A DNA stretch of 19,944 bases. Origin: Bacillota bacterium (GTDB taxonomy: Bacteria > Bacillota > Clostridia > Oscillospirales > Ethanoligenentaceae). The DNA is taken from positions 1-19,944 of the forward strand of contig JAEWAU010000106.1 in the NCBI GenBank assembly GCA_023391535.1, in the 5' to 3' direction. Positions 6,760 to 14,682 of the stretch are shown here, piece by piece; position 1 is the stretch's first letter, and each line of letters starts with the position of its first letter. A program made the translations under genes and the position numbers. The notes under the pieces were generated by a model, which was not told where the DNA came from, ran no database searches, and saw only the letters and a list, made by a program, of their open reading frames with translations.

Positions 6760-6899
6760 GGGAATTCCTCCTCCCGAACAGATCGGCTGCTGCGGCGGGC
6801 GGCGGTTTGCGGCTTGCGGCTGCAATCGCCGCCCGCCGGCCGCCGCACATACGCCATCCTATGCGCGCGGCGCCCAAAACGCCACGGCGCGCAACGTCC

Positions 6900-6928
6900 T
6901 TGTAAAAAAAAACGTTCCGCGATATAAT
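6900..6928 (+). promoter_or_regulatory. glyA promoter
   Basis: TTGTAA (6900-6905), a 17-bp spacer and a perfect TATAAT (6923-6928). Transcription should start near 6935, giving glyA a leader of about 260 nt. Confidence 0.75.
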
Positions 6929-6934
6929 GTTTTT

Positions 6935-7193
6935 ATTGCAGGCTGCGCACGGGAAAAATGCACGGCGCGGGGGTTTTCCGATCTTCGTGCGAAACGGGGC
7001 GGGAACCTCCGGGGAAAGGCCGTTCCCTTTTTTGTCGGAGCGCCCCGGCGGTTCCCGGGGCACCGCTCGCAGTTGCGGTAAAGATTGAGAGAAACCGTAT
7101 AGCGTCTGCTTCTTCGATCCGGCGAATACCGGAACGCACCGATTTTTTAGAAATGCCGCGGCGGGAAGACGCGGAAAAGAAAGGAAGTCTCCA
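6935..7193 (+). promoter_or_regulatory. Structured glyA leader with internal terminator (attenuator or riboswitch candidate)
   Basis: The 260-nt leader contains a long interrupted hairpin in which GCACGGGAAAA (from about 6948) pairs with TTTTCC and CGTGC downstream. An intrinsic terminator follows: GGGAAC (7001-7006) pairs with GTTCCC (7022-7027), extended by 7009-7010/7018-7019, then TTTTTT at 7028-7033. Next is another strong hairpin, GCCCCGG with CCGGGGC (about 7042-7061). A terminator 160 nt before the start codon suggests control by premature termination. TTTTCC near 6974-6979 can pair with GGGAAA (7012-7017) in the terminator loop region, a possible antiterminator. I do not see the conserved cores of the glycine, THF, SAM or T-box classes. 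Structure is seen; regulation is inferred. Confidence 0.45.
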
Positions 7194-8447
7194 ATGAATG
7201 CAGACATGCTGGACACCATCGGCTTCGTAAAGAAAGCCGACCCGGAAGTCGGCGCCGCCATGGAGCAGGAACTGTTCCGCCAGCGCCGCAACATCGAGCT
7301 CATCGCTTCCGAAAACCTCGTTTCCCCGGCGGTGATGGCGGCCATGGGCAGCGTGCTCACGAACAAATACGCCGAGGGCTACCCCGGCAAGCGCTATTAC
7401 GGCGGGTGCCAGTACGTGGACGTGGTGGAGAGCCTGGCCATCGAGCGCGCGAAAAAGCTGTTCGGCGCCGAACACGCGAACGTGCAGCCCCACAGCGGCG
7501 CGCAGGCCAACACGGCCGTTTATTTCGCGCTTTTAAAGCCCGGCGATACCATCATGGGCATGAGCCTCGCGGAAGGCGGGCACCTCACCCACGGCTCCCC
7601 CGTGAACATCTCGGGCTCCTATTTTAACGTGGTGCCCTACGGCGTCAGCGCCGAAACCCACCGCATCGATTACGATGAGCTGCGCGAAACGGCGCTGCGC
7701 GTGCATCCGAAGCTCATCGTGGCGGGCGCTTCGGCGTATCCGCGCGTCATCGATTTCGAGCGCCTGGGCGCCATCGCCAAAGAGGCCGGCGCGCTGCTCA
7801 TGGTGGATATGGCTCACATCGCGGGGCTTGTGGCCGCGGGGCTGCACCCTTCGCCGGTGCCCTATGCCGATATCGTCACCACCACCACGCACAAAACTCT
7901 GCGCGGCCCGCGCGGCGGCATGATCCTGTGCAAAGAGCAGTATGCCAAGGCCGTCGATAAGGCCATCTTCCCGGGCACGCAGGGCGGCCCGCTCATGCAT
8001 GTCATTGCGGGTAAGGCCGTGTGCCTGGGCGAGGCGCTGAAGCCCGAGTTCAAAGCCTACCAGCGGCAGATCGTGAACAACGCGCAGGCGCTTTCGAAGG
8101 CGCTGCTCAGGCACGGCTTCGATCTCGTTTCGGGCGGGACGGACAACCACCTCATGCTCGTGGACCTGCGCCCGTTCCGTCTTACCGGCAAGAAGTTCGA
8201 GCGCCGTCTCGACGAGGTGTATATCACCGTGAACAAGAACGCCATCCCGAACGACCCCGAGAAGCCGTTCGTGACGAGCGGCGTGCGCGTGGGCACCCCC
8301 GCGGTGACCAGCCGCGGCATGGTGGAGGCCGATATGGAGCGCATCGCCGATTTCATGCGCGATGCGGCCACCGATTTCGAAACCAAAGCCGATTCCATCC
8401 GCGCGGGCGTGGGCGAGCTGTGCGCGCGGTATCCGCTATACGAATAA
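7194..8447 (+). CDS. glyA: Serine hydroxymethyltransferase
   Basis: PLP enzyme that converts serine and tetrahydrofolate to glycine and 5,10-methylene-tetrahydrofolate, the main one-carbon source of the cell. The length (417 aa) is standard. Motifs: ELIASENLVS near the N-terminus, GYPGKRYYGG (62-71), DMAHIAGL with PLP-contacting D205, and TTTTHKTLRGPRGG with the Schiff-base lysine K234. AAGGAAG (7181-7187) is six bases upstream of the ATG. The gene has its own promoter and leader upstream and a strong terminator at 8590-8635, so it is probably monocistronic. Confidence 0.97.
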   Translation: MNADMLDTIGFVKKADPEVGAAMEQELFRQRRNIELIASENLVSPAVMAAMGSVLTNKYAEGYPGKRYYGGCQYVDVVESLAIERAKKLFGAEHANVQPHSGAQANTAVYFALLKPGDTIMGMSLAEGGHLTHGSPVNISGSYFNVVPYGVSAETHRIDYDELRETALRVHPKLIVAGASAYPRVIDFERLGAIAKEAGALLMVDMAHIAGLVAAGLHPSPVPYADIVTTTTHKTLRGPRGGMILCKEQYAKAVDKAIFPGTQGGPLMHVIAGKAVCLGEALKPEFKAYQRQIVNNAQALSKALLRHGFDLVSGGTDNHLMLVDLRPFRLTGKKFERRLDEVYITVNKNAIPNDPEKPFVTSGVRVGTPAVTSRGMVEADMERIADFMRDAATDFETKADSIRAGVGELCARYPLYE

Positions 8448-8589
8448 ACGATTTCCACCGGAAACAGAGCGGAAAACACCCGCAAAAGACGTGAAAACCG
8501 CCTTTTCCCCGTATTTTCCCGTTGCTTCCGCGGGCGTTTCCGCCCGGCGGAAAGGACGCATCCGGCCCGGCGCGAAAGCCGTGCCGCGC

Positions 8590-8635
8590 GGGCGCTGCAA
8601 AACGGACGCCGTTTTTTTGCAGCGCCCCCTTTTTT
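8590..8635 (+). terminator. glyA terminator
   Basis: GGGCGCTGCAAAA (8590-8602) pairs perfectly with TTTTGCAGCGCCC (8615-8627); an inner CGG/CCG pair lies inside. It is followed by CCTTTTTT. The rest of the 328-bp gap between glyA and the next gene (8448-8775) shows no gene and no clear promoter. Confidence 0.85.
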
Positions 8636-8775
8636 GGCGAAAACCATTTTTCTACAGCATTTCCACTTTAAACGGATCGGTTCTAAGGCGTTTCACCGCA
8701 CCAAAGGCGGCGGATAGACGAAACACAACCTCTCCCGATCTTTTGTGGAACTGCCAGAATAATCCGGAGGTTTGC

Positions 8776-9588
8776 ATGAAAATTCCCTGCTATATCGCGG
8801 ACGCGTTCGCCGAAGGGCCGCTGCGCGGCAACCCCGCCGCCGTGTGCGTCACCGAAGCCCCGCTGCCCGCCCCGCTGATGCAGCGTATCGCCGAAGAGAA
8901 CAATCTGCCCGAAACGGCCTTTCTGGTGCGGCGGCAGCCCGGCTGCTACGCGCTGCGCTGGTTTACCCCCGAGCAGGAGGTGGACCTGTGCGGCCACGCC
9001 ACGCTGGCCTCCGCCTTCGTGCTCTCCTGCGTGCTGAAGGAAACGGACAGCCCCGCGTTCTATACGCGCAGCGGCGAGTTGCGCGCACAGGTGGAAGACG
9101 GCCTTGTCACGCTGGATTTTCCGGCCCGGCCGGGAACCCCCTCGCGCGAGATCGGCGCCGTGACGCAGGCGCTGGGCGCCGTTCCGGCCGAGCTCTACCT
9201 GGCCCGCGACTATCTGGCCGTATTCCCCAAAGAGGAGGATGTCCGGCTGCTGGCTCCGGATTGGAAAAAGCTCGCCGCGCTGCGGGGCGCCTTCGCCGTG
9301 ATCGCCACGGCGCCGGGCGAGGAGTGCGATTTTGTTTCGCGCTTCTTCATTGCGGAATGCGGAGGCACGGAGGACCCCGTAACCGGTTCCGCGCACTGCA
9401 CGCTCGTTCCCTATTGGGCGCAGCGGCTGCAAAAACAGGAGCTTTCGGCGCGCCAGCTCTCGCGCCGCGGCGGAGCGCTGCTCTGCCGCGACTGCGGCGA
9501 ACGCGTTTCCATCGGCGGCCGGGCGGTGCTCTACGCGCGCGGTGAAATCGAACTTCCCGCCGGGCTGCTTCCGGACGAAGCCTCCTAG
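8776..9588 (+). CDS. PhzF-family isomerase/epimerase
   Basis: A 270-aa member of the PhzF (diaminopimelate-epimerase-like fold) family. The name-giving enzyme isomerises a phenazine precursor; most relatives in non-phenazine producers have unknown substrates. Typical motifs: RGNPAAV (18-23), NLPETAF with the catalytic glutamate E46, RWFTPEQEVDLCGHATLA (61-78) and EDPVTGSAHC (199-208). Both halves of the pseudo-symmetric fold are complete. CCGGAGG at 8764-8770 sits five bases before ATG 8776. No phenazine genes are nearby, so a biosynthetic role in phenazines is not supported. Confidence 0.9.
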   Translation: MKIPCYIADAFAEGPLRGNPAAVCVTEAPLPAPLMQRIAEENNLPETAFLVRRQPGCYALRWFTPEQEVDLCGHATLASAFVLSCVLKETDSPAFYTRSGELRAQVEDGLVTLDFPARPGTPSREIGAVTQALGAVPAELYLARDYLAVFPKEEDVRLLAPDWKKLAALRGAFAVIATAPGEECDFVSRFFIAECGGTEDPVTGSAHCTLVPYWAQRLQKQELSARQLSRRGGALLCRDCGERVSIGGRAVLYARGEIELPAGLLPDEAS

Positions 9589-9679
9589 GCAAAATAAAAT
9601 ATCCCATGCGTTGATTTTGCAACAAAATTTACGTTACGCGGCGGCCGAACGGATATCGGCGGCGAAAGGAGGGAGGACG

Positions 9680-10951
9680 ATGGCGGCGCCATTGGCGGAA
9701 CGGCTTCGCCCCCAAACACTCGACGACGTGGTGGGCCAGCGCCATCTGCTCGCGCCCGGCGTGCTGTTGCGCCGCGTCATCGAATCCGGGAACGTGCCGA
9801 ATCTCATCTTCTACGGGCCATCGGGAACCGGCAAGAGCACGGTGGCCTCCATCATCGCGCGGCGTGCGGGCAAAACGCTGCGGAAGCTCAACGGAACTAC
9901 CGCCTCCACGGCGGATATCCGCGGCATCGTGGGCGAGCTCGACACCTTTGCGGGCGTGGGCGGCGTGCTGCTTTATCTCGACGAGATCCAGTACTTCAAC
10001 AAGAAGCAGCAGCAGACTCTTCTGGAGTTTCTGGAGAACGGGCGCATCACGCTCGTGGCCTCCACCACCGAGAACCCCTATTTCGCCGTGTATAACGCGC
10101 TGCTCTCGCGCAGCGCGGTGTTTGAATTCAAACCCGTGCCGCCCGAGGAAACGGAGCGCGCCGTGGAGCGCGCCTTCCGTTTCGTACAGGAGGAGCGCGG
10201 CGCGCCCGTTGAGGTTTCGCCTGAGGTGAAGGCCATCCTTGCGCGCGGCACGGGCGGCGACGTGCGCAAGGCCGTGAACGCGGTGGAAATGCTCGCGCTG
10301 GCGCTGCCGAAAGGGCCCGCGCGCATCTCGGAGGAGGATGCCCGGGCCGTGGCGCAGCGCAGCGCCCTGCGCTACGACCGCGACGGCGACGAGCATTACG
10401 ACATTCTATCGGCGCTGCAGAAATCGGTGCGCGGCTCGGACCCGGACGCCGCCGTGCACTACCTGGCCCGGCTGCTTGACGCGGGCGACCTGCTCTCCCC
10501 CTGCCGGCGGCTGCTGGTGATGGCCTCCGAGGACGTGGGGCTCGCCTACCCCACCGCCGTCGCGGTGGTGAAAGCCTGCGTGGATTCCGCTTTGCAGCTC
10601 GGTTTGCCGGAAGCGCGCATCCCGCTCGCGCAGGCCGCCGTGTTTTTGGCCACCTGCCCGAAATCCAATTCCGCCGTGTGTGCCATCGAGCGCGCCGAGG
10701 CGGATATCCAGGCGGGGAAAAGCGGGCCGATTCCGGAAAATCTGCGCGACGCGCACTATCAGGGCGCCGCGAAGCTCGGCCACGGGGCGGGGTATCTTTA
10801 CCCGCACGATTTCCCGAACCACTGGGTGCGGCAGCGGTATCTGCCGGACGCCCTCTCGGACGCGCGGTATTACGAGTACGGCGACGACAAGATCGAGCAG
10901 GCGGCAAAAGGGTACTGGGAGAAGATCAAGGGGCAGGATAAGAAAGAATAG
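9680..10951 (+). CDS. rarA: Replication-associated recombination protein A (RarA/MgsA AAA+ ATPase)
   Basis: AAA+ ATPase of the clamp-loader-like RarA/WRNIP1 family, acting at stalled replication forks. The 423 aa contain Walker A GPSGTGKS (46-53), Walker B LLYLDEIQ (D101, E102), sensor-1 STTEN (128-132) and an arginine finger in SRSAVFEF (R144). The C-terminal half has the family-typical MASEDVGLA and DFPNHWVRQ regions that build the tetramer. The start at 9680 is preceded by AAAGGAGGGAGG; an upstream in-frame GTG overlapping the end of the previous gene has no such site. The gap to the previous gene is 91 bp. Confidence 0.94.
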   Translation: MAAPLAERLRPQTLDDVVGQRHLLAPGVLLRRVIESGNVPNLIFYGPSGTGKSTVASIIARRAGKTLRKLNGTTASTADIRGIVGELDTFAGVGGVLLYLDEIQYFNKKQQQTLLEFLENGRITLVASTTENPYFAVYNALLSRSAVFEFKPVPPEETERAVERAFRFVQEERGAPVEVSPEVKAILARGTGGDVRKAVNAVEMLALALPKGPARISEEDARAVAQRSALRYDRDGDEHYDILSALQKSVRGSDPDAAVHYLARLLDAGDLLSPCRRLLVMASEDVGLAYPTAVAVVKACVDSALQLGLPEARIPLAQAAVFLATCPKSNSAVCAIERAEADIQAGKSGPIPENLRDAHYQGAAKLGHGAGYLYPHDFPNHWVRQRYLPDALSDARYYEYGDDKIEQAAKGYWEKIKGQDKKE

Positions 10952-11107
10952 CGGCGTAGGGAGCCGCTGCACAGCCTTGGAGCAAGTACGGGTTTGCCGC
11001 GCGTTCTGGGGGCAAAGCCGTTGCCGCTGTTCGGCCGCGCGGAGGCGCCCGCTCCGCCGCGGATATGAAAAAAGGACGCGAAATTCCGATTCTTCCGTTT
11101 GTTTGTG

Positions 11108-11125
11108 AAGCCCCCGCGGGCTTTT
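11108..11125 (+). terminator. Possible terminator downstream of rarA
   Basis: AAGCCC (11108-11113) pairs with GGGCTT (11118-11123), loop CCGC, followed by TT and a T-rich stretch. It lies 157 bp after the stop. The interval 10952-11170 is otherwise without a visible gene; a 6-bp hairpin at the rarA stop (10950-10968) has no T-tract. Confidence 0.4.
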
Positions 11126-11170
11126 GTTGTAAATTCGGGCATCCGCCGAATTTTTCGTTGCGCGCGCATA

Positions 11171-11199
11171 TTGACAATGCACGCGGGCTATCCCATAAT
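11171..11199 (+). promoter_or_regulatory. Promoter of the YitT-type gene
   Basis: Perfect TTGACA (11171-11176), a 17-bp spacer and CATAAT (11194-11199). The start near 11206 leaves about 100 nt of leader before the ATG at 11308. It also shows that upstream in-frame starts near 11065 are not used. Confidence 0.75.
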
Positions 11200-11307
11200 C
11201 ATGTAGGCGCGCCGCGCGGCCCGGAACGGCCTTTCCGGAAGCGGCGGGCGCGGCAAATCGCGGCCGTTTTCGCCGGAAAACGGCTGCCGCAGGGGGACGG
11301 CAATTTC

Positions 11308-12162
11308 ATGAGCAAACTGACCGGGATTATAAAGGAATACGCGCTGCTCACGGCATCCACGCTCGTCATGGTGGTGGGCATTTACTTCTTCAAATTTCCG
11401 AACAACTTCTGCTTCGGCGGCGTAACGGGCCTGGCGGTCATCCTCAGCGCGCTGGTGAAGTTCAGCGCCTCGAGCTTCACCTTCATCATCAACATGGTGC
11501 TTCTGCTGGTGGGCTTCCTCTTCGTGGGAAAATCCTTCGGGGTCAAGACGGTATACGTCAGCGTGCTGATGTCGGTTTCGCTGAGCGTGCTGGATAAGAT
11601 CTACCCGATGACGAAGCCGCTCACAAATCAGCCGGTGCTGGAGCTGCTGTTCGCCATCTTTCTGCCCGCGCTCGGTTCGGCTATGCTGTTTAACGAGGAT
11701 GCCTCGAGCGGCGGCACGGATATCCTCGCCATGATCCTCAAAAAATACACCAGCCTGAACATCGGCGTCACGCTCATGCTGGTGGATGTGAGCATCGTCG
11801 TGGGCGCGTTTCTCGTGTTCGGTCCCACCACGGGCCTGTTTTCCGTAGCCGGCCTGCTGGCCAAAACGCTGGTGATCGATACCGTGGTGGAAAACATCAA
11901 TCTGTGCAAATATTTCACGGTGGTGTGCGACGACCCGAAACCCATCTGCGACTATATCCACCATCAGCTCCACCGGAGCGCCACCGTGTTCCAAGCGGAG
12001 GGTACCTATTCGAACCACGAAAAACAGGTGATCCTCACGGTGATGCGGCGCGGGCAGGCCGTGCAGCTGCGCAAATTCATCCGGGACGCGCAGCCCCAGG
12101 CGTTTATCATGATTACCAACAGCAGCGAGATCATCGGAAAGGGCTTCCGCGGCGTAAATTGA
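11308..12162 (+). CDS. YitT family membrane protein with DUF2179 domain
   Basis: A 284-aa integral membrane protein. The N-terminal ~200 residues hold about five or six hydrophobic segments, at roughly 10-30, 35-50, 57-75, 80-97, 110-128 and 155-190. They include the family motif NEDASSGGTDILA (129-141). The C-terminal ~80 residues form the cytoplasmic DUF2179 domain. The family is widespread in Bacillota, usually in multiple copies, and its transport substrate is not established. The ATG at 11308 is chosen because the membrane domain and the upstream promoter both exclude longer forms; AGGGGG is present but about 11 bases away. No convincing terminator follows. Confidence 0.88.
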   Translation: MSKLTGIIKEYALLTASTLVMVVGIYFFKFPNNFCFGGVTGLAVILSALVKFSASSFTFIINMVLLLVGFLFVGKSFGVKTVYVSVLMSVSLSVLDKIYPMTKPLTNQPVLELLFAIFLPALGSAMLFNEDASSGGTDILAMILKKYTSLNIGVTLMLVDVSIVVGAFLVFGPTTGLFSVAGLLAKTLVIDTVVENINLCKYFTVVCDDPKPICDYIHHQLHRSATVFQAEGTYSNHEKQVILTVMRRGQAVQLRKFIRDAQPQAFIMITNSSEIIGKGFRGVN

Positions 12163-12271
12163 TCCGTTTTTTTCACAGGGACGCGCCGTGCGGCAGAAAA
12201 CGTGGTATCCTATTCATAGCAATCCAATATTTATCAAAACTTGAACGGGGATGCCGGAAGGAGCCTGGGCG

Positions 12272-12427
12272 ATGGACGTGCTGCGCCTCACGGTAATTAT
12301 TCTCGTGCTGTTCGCGCTTTCCGTTGTTTTCTGGAGGCTTTGGTACAGATTCGTGGAGTGGCTCGGAATATCCAGGCTGCTTGAGAAGCCGCGGCTGTTT
12401 TTCCTGCGCTGCTTTCGCAGGCGTTGA
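12272..12427 (+). CDS. Small single-span membrane protein (51 aa)
   Basis: A 51-codon frame begins at ATG 12272 with AAGGAG (12258-12263) eight bases upstream. The N-terminal half is a hydrophobic segment rich in Leu, Ile, Val and Phe (about residues 5-23). An aromatic interface with Trp and Tyr follows, then a strongly basic C-terminus (six arginines in the last 15 or so residues). By the positive-inside rule the tail should lie in the cytoplasm. I know no family. It sits 110 bp after the YitT-type gene and 79 bp before the acetyltransferase gene, in the same direction. A modulator of the neighbouring membrane protein is possible but unproven. Confidence 0.6.
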   Translation: MDVLRLTVIILVLFALSVVFWRLWYRFVEWLGISRLLEKPRLFFLRCFRRR

Positions 12428-12505
12428 GAAAATACGGGAAACCGGGCCTCTTTGCGGCCTTTTGCGCGAACATGCAGGCAAGCGGATATCGGGAGAGGTG
12501 TTTTT

Positions 12506-13114
12506 TTGGATCAGAGAGAGCGTATGCTGGCCGGCCTGCCCTACCGGGCGTGGCTCGACGGGCTTTCCGCGCTGCGCAGGGAAGCGAAAAGAAAGCTATG
12601 GGAATACAACCGCTGCCCTCCGGACGATGGCGAAACCCTCGAACGGCTCCTCCGCTCCCTTCTCGGAAAGGCCGGCGCGGAGGTGCATATCGAGCCGCCC
12701 TTCCACTGCGATTACGGAATCAACATCGAGGTGGGCGACCGTTTCTTCGCGAACTTCAACTGCGTGATTCTGGATGCGGGCAAAGTGGTGGTCGGCAGCG
12801 ACGTGCTGTTTGCGCCGAACGTGTCGCTCTACACGGCGGGCCACCCCATCCATTCCGAGCCGCGCAATCAGGGGTATGAGTACGGCATCGGCATCACCAT
12901 AGGCGACAGCGTCTGGCTGGGCGGAAACGTGGTGGTGAACCCCGGCGTGCACATCGGCTGCGGCGCCGTCGTGGGCTCGGGCAGCGTCGTTACGAAGGAC
13001 ATTCCCGCGAATGTGGTGGCGGCCGGCAACCCGTGCCGCGTACTCCGCGCCATCACGGAAGCCGACCGCGCGTACTATTTCAAGAGCCGCCGGTTCGACG
13101 AAACGGATTTTTAA
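12506..13114 (+). CDS. maa: Maltose/galactoside O-acetyltransferase-type sugar acetyltransferase
   Basis: Transfers an acetyl group from acetyl-CoA to a sugar. The 202-aa protein has the Maa/LacA layout: an N-terminal helical domain (about 1-55) beginning MDQRERMLAG, followed by a left-handed beta-helix of hexapeptide repeats (60-185). The catalytic histidine is H113 in YTAGHP, preceded by FHCDYGINI. The start is a TTG at 12506, seven bases after GGGAGAGG (12491-12498). This gives the family-typical N-terminus, whereas the longer in-frame ATG at 12452 would add unrelated residues. The exact acceptor sugar cannot be read from sequence. A terminator follows at 13124-13160. Confidence 0.88.
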   Translation: MDQRERMLAGLPYRAWLDGLSALRREAKRKLWEYNRCPPDDGETLERLLRSLLGKAGAEVHIEPPFHCDYGINIEVGDRFFANFNCVILDAGKVVVGSDVLFAPNVSLYTAGHPIHSEPRNQGYEYGIGITIGDSVWLGGNVVVNPGVHIGCGAVVGSGSVVTKDIPANVVAAGNPCRVLRAITEADRAYYFKSRRFDETDF

Positions 13115-13123
13115 ATCGGGAAA

Positions 13124-13160
13124 AGCGGGCGCCTCCGGCGGGAGGCGTTCCGGCTTTTTT
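13124..13160 (+). terminator. Terminator after the acetyltransferase gene
   Basis: CGCCTCC pairs with GGAGGCG around GGCG, extended by an outer AGC/GCT and GG/CC, and runs directly into TTTTTT. Confidence 0.8.
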
Positions 13161-13223
13161 ACGCGCGCGGCGCGGCAGGCGCCGCGGCCCCGCAGGCCGG
13201 CGCGCGAACGGGGTACGCGCCAC

Positions 13224-13252
13224 TTGATTTTAGAAGCGCGCTTTGATATAAT
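13224..13252 (+). promoter_or_regulatory. tRNA-Leu promoter
   Basis: TTGATT (13224-13229), a 17-bp spacer and a perfect TATAAT (13247-13252). Transcription would begin near 13259, leaving about 75 nt to be removed from the tRNA 5' end. Confidence 0.75.
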
Positions 13253-13333
13253 AAGTCGAATCGCATCGCGCGGCTCCGGCACATGCCGCCGCCTTCGCAT
13301 GCGGAACAAGCGGCCGCGGATGGGCCGCAATAT

Positions 13334-13420
13334 GCCGGTGTGATGGAATTGGCAGACGTGCAGGACTCAAAATCCTGTCCTGGCAACAGGGTGCGGGTTC
13401 GACCCCCGCCACCGGCACCA
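13334..13420 (+). tRNA. tRNA-Leu (anticodon CAA)
   Basis: An 87-nt class II tRNA. The acceptor stem GCCGGTG pairs with CACCGGC and is followed by an encoded CCA. The anticodon stem CAGGA/TCCTG encloses a loop with CAA at 13368-13370, decoding UUG. A long variable arm and the T-arm GGGTTCGACCCCC are present. It has its own promoter and a terminator at 13448-13480. Base composition changes abruptly just downstream, so this tRNA marks the edge of the accessory island. Confidence 0.97.
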
Positions 13421-13447
13421 TCATATCCTCGAATAGGATAAAACAGG

Positions 13448-13480
13448 AAACCCGATCGGCTTGCGCCGGTCGGGTTTTTT
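13448..13480 (+). terminator. tRNA-Leu terminator at the island boundary
   Basis: A 13-bp stem (13448-13460 with 13465-13477, one G-T pair, loop TTGC) ends in TTTTTT. It is the last GC-rich chromosomal feature before the AT-rich island. Confidence 0.88.
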
Positions 13481-13509
13481 GATGCTATATTGAGCGTTGT
13501 ATCCAGACA

Positions 13510-13538
13510 TTGACTTTTTTGCTCGTAGCAATTATTAT
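13510..13538 (+). promoter_or_regulatory. Promoter of the parA-rel operon
   Basis: TTGACT (13510-13515), a 17-bp spacer and TATTAT (13533-13538). The start near 13545 gives a short leader of about 25-30 nt to the ATPase gene, so the pair is transcribed from within the island. Confidence 0.7.
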
Positions 13539-13573
13539 TTAGATGGGTAAAGTGATTGGGGAGATGAATGGTT

Positions 13574-14674
13574 ATGAAAATATTGTCGATATTTAACAAT
13601 AAAGGCGGCGTCGGAAAAACTACGTTGACTTATCATATTTCTTGCGCTATGGCAGAACTAGGTTATAAAGTTCTATTAATGGACTTGGATCCGCAATGTA
13701 ACCTGACTATAAATTCAATCGACGTAGAAAAAATAGAAAAAATATGGTCGGTGGAGAACCCTTTTATTGATGAGGGGTTTGAACAGACAAAAAGCGAAAG
13801 CAGTTTTAGGGAAATTGTGAAATCAAGTCGCTCTATACATTTTCTTCTTAAGCCTACTGAAGAGGGCACAGGAGATTTCACAGATGATCAATTACCACCT
13901 CCTTTATATATAAAAGAAAATCTTGATTTGATAGTAGGGCGCTTGACGCTCCATCAATATGAAAATAAGATTGCGGATCGTTGGAGTGATGTTTATCTAT
14001 CTGACCCACTAGCTATTAGAACGATAACTCGGATAAGATCACTCGCTAGACAGTATTCTGGGAGAAATAATTATGATTATGTTGTAATAGATACATCGCC
14101 AAGTTTAGGCGCATTAAATAAAGTTATTATAAGCTCTGTAGACGGATTTCTTATTCCGTGTTCCCCCGATATGTTTACATTATACGGGATACGGAATATA
14201 GGAAATTCTCTTAGTAGATGGAAGAAAGAACTTGATACGATTTATTCTTTATTATCGCCGGAGAAGAGAAAACTGTTTCCCGAAAATTTCGTTCAATTTT
14301 TAGGATATACATTATATAATGCAAAAAAGCAGTCTAAAGATCGAAACGAACTTGATCTGGCTACTGCACATTACAATTATGTTAATGAAATCAAAACAGC
14401 AATTCAGGATTTTATATTAGCTAAGGTTCCTATGACAATCAGCGAGGATATTTTGTTAACTAATATTGGGCAAAAAAGTGTGATTCATAGTCATAATACA
14501 TATCCTAGTTTCGCACAAAAATATCATTGTCCGATGTGGGAATTACCAAATAGAAGTGACTTATTGCCAAGTGATATGAATACTATCCAGCCAAATAGAG
14601 AAAGATATTTTAGCACCAAAAATAGCTATGAAATATTCACCAATGATCTAATTTACCGGTTGTCCTTAATATAG
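13574..14674 (+). CDS. ParA/MinD-type ATPase paired with a RelA/SpoT protein
   Basis: A 366-aa cytoplasmic P-loop ATPase of the SIMIBI class. The deviant Walker A KGGVGKTT (10-17) with its signature lysine is intact. MDLDPQCN (36-43) is the switch-I/A' region, and YDYVVIDTSPSLG (167-179) gives Walker B with D173. The C-terminal ~150 residues are an extension not typical of short ParA proteins and may hold a partner-binding region. No parB gene or parS-like repeat is nearby, so plasmid partition is unlikely to be its only role. Its stop is 8 bases before the start of a RelA/SpoT synthetase gene, which implies translational coupling. GGGGAG at 13558-13563 fits the ATG at 13574 (spacing 10) better than the in-frame ATG at 13568 (spacing 4). 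Codon use (AGA, ATA, TTA) is much more AT-rich than in the flanking chromosome, a sign of transfer. Confidence 0.88.
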   Translation: MKILSIFNNKGGVGKTTLTYHISCAMAELGYKVLLMDLDPQCNLTINSIDVEKIEKIWSVENPFIDEGFEQTKSESSFREIVKSSRSIHFLLKPTEEGTGDFTDDQLPPPLYIKENLDLIVGRLTLHQYENKIADRWSDVYLSDPLAIRTITRIRSLARQYSGRNNYDYVVIDTSPSLGALNKVIISSVDGFLIPCSPDMFTLYGIRNIGNSLSRWKKELDTIYSLLSPEKRKLFPENFVQFLGYTLYNAKKQSKDRNELDLATAHYNYVNEIKTAIQDFILAKVPMTISEDILLTNIGQKSVIHSHNTYPSFAQKYHCPMWELPNRSDLLPSDMNTIQPNRERYFSTKNSYEIFTNDLIYRLSLI

Positions 14675-14682
14675 GTGGCAAT

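Noticed and set aside
6935..7193. Glycine, THF or SAM riboswitch in front of glyA
   Set aside because: The conserved cores I know for these classes are not visible; only generic hairpins and an internal terminator are supported.
10950..10968. Hairpin at the rarA stop as terminator
   Set aside because: The 6-bp stem is followed by GCACAGCC and not by a T-tract.
13411..13420. tRNA 3' end as attL of the island
   Set aside because: No second copy of ACCGGCACCA is present up to 19944 and the visible integrase is a serine recombinase, so the attachment site cannot be claimed.
13159..13599. Minus-strand frames across tRNA-Leu, giving a peptide with VAGVEPAPCCQDR
   Set aside because: This is the well-known false translation of the tRNA complement; the tRNA fold is complete.
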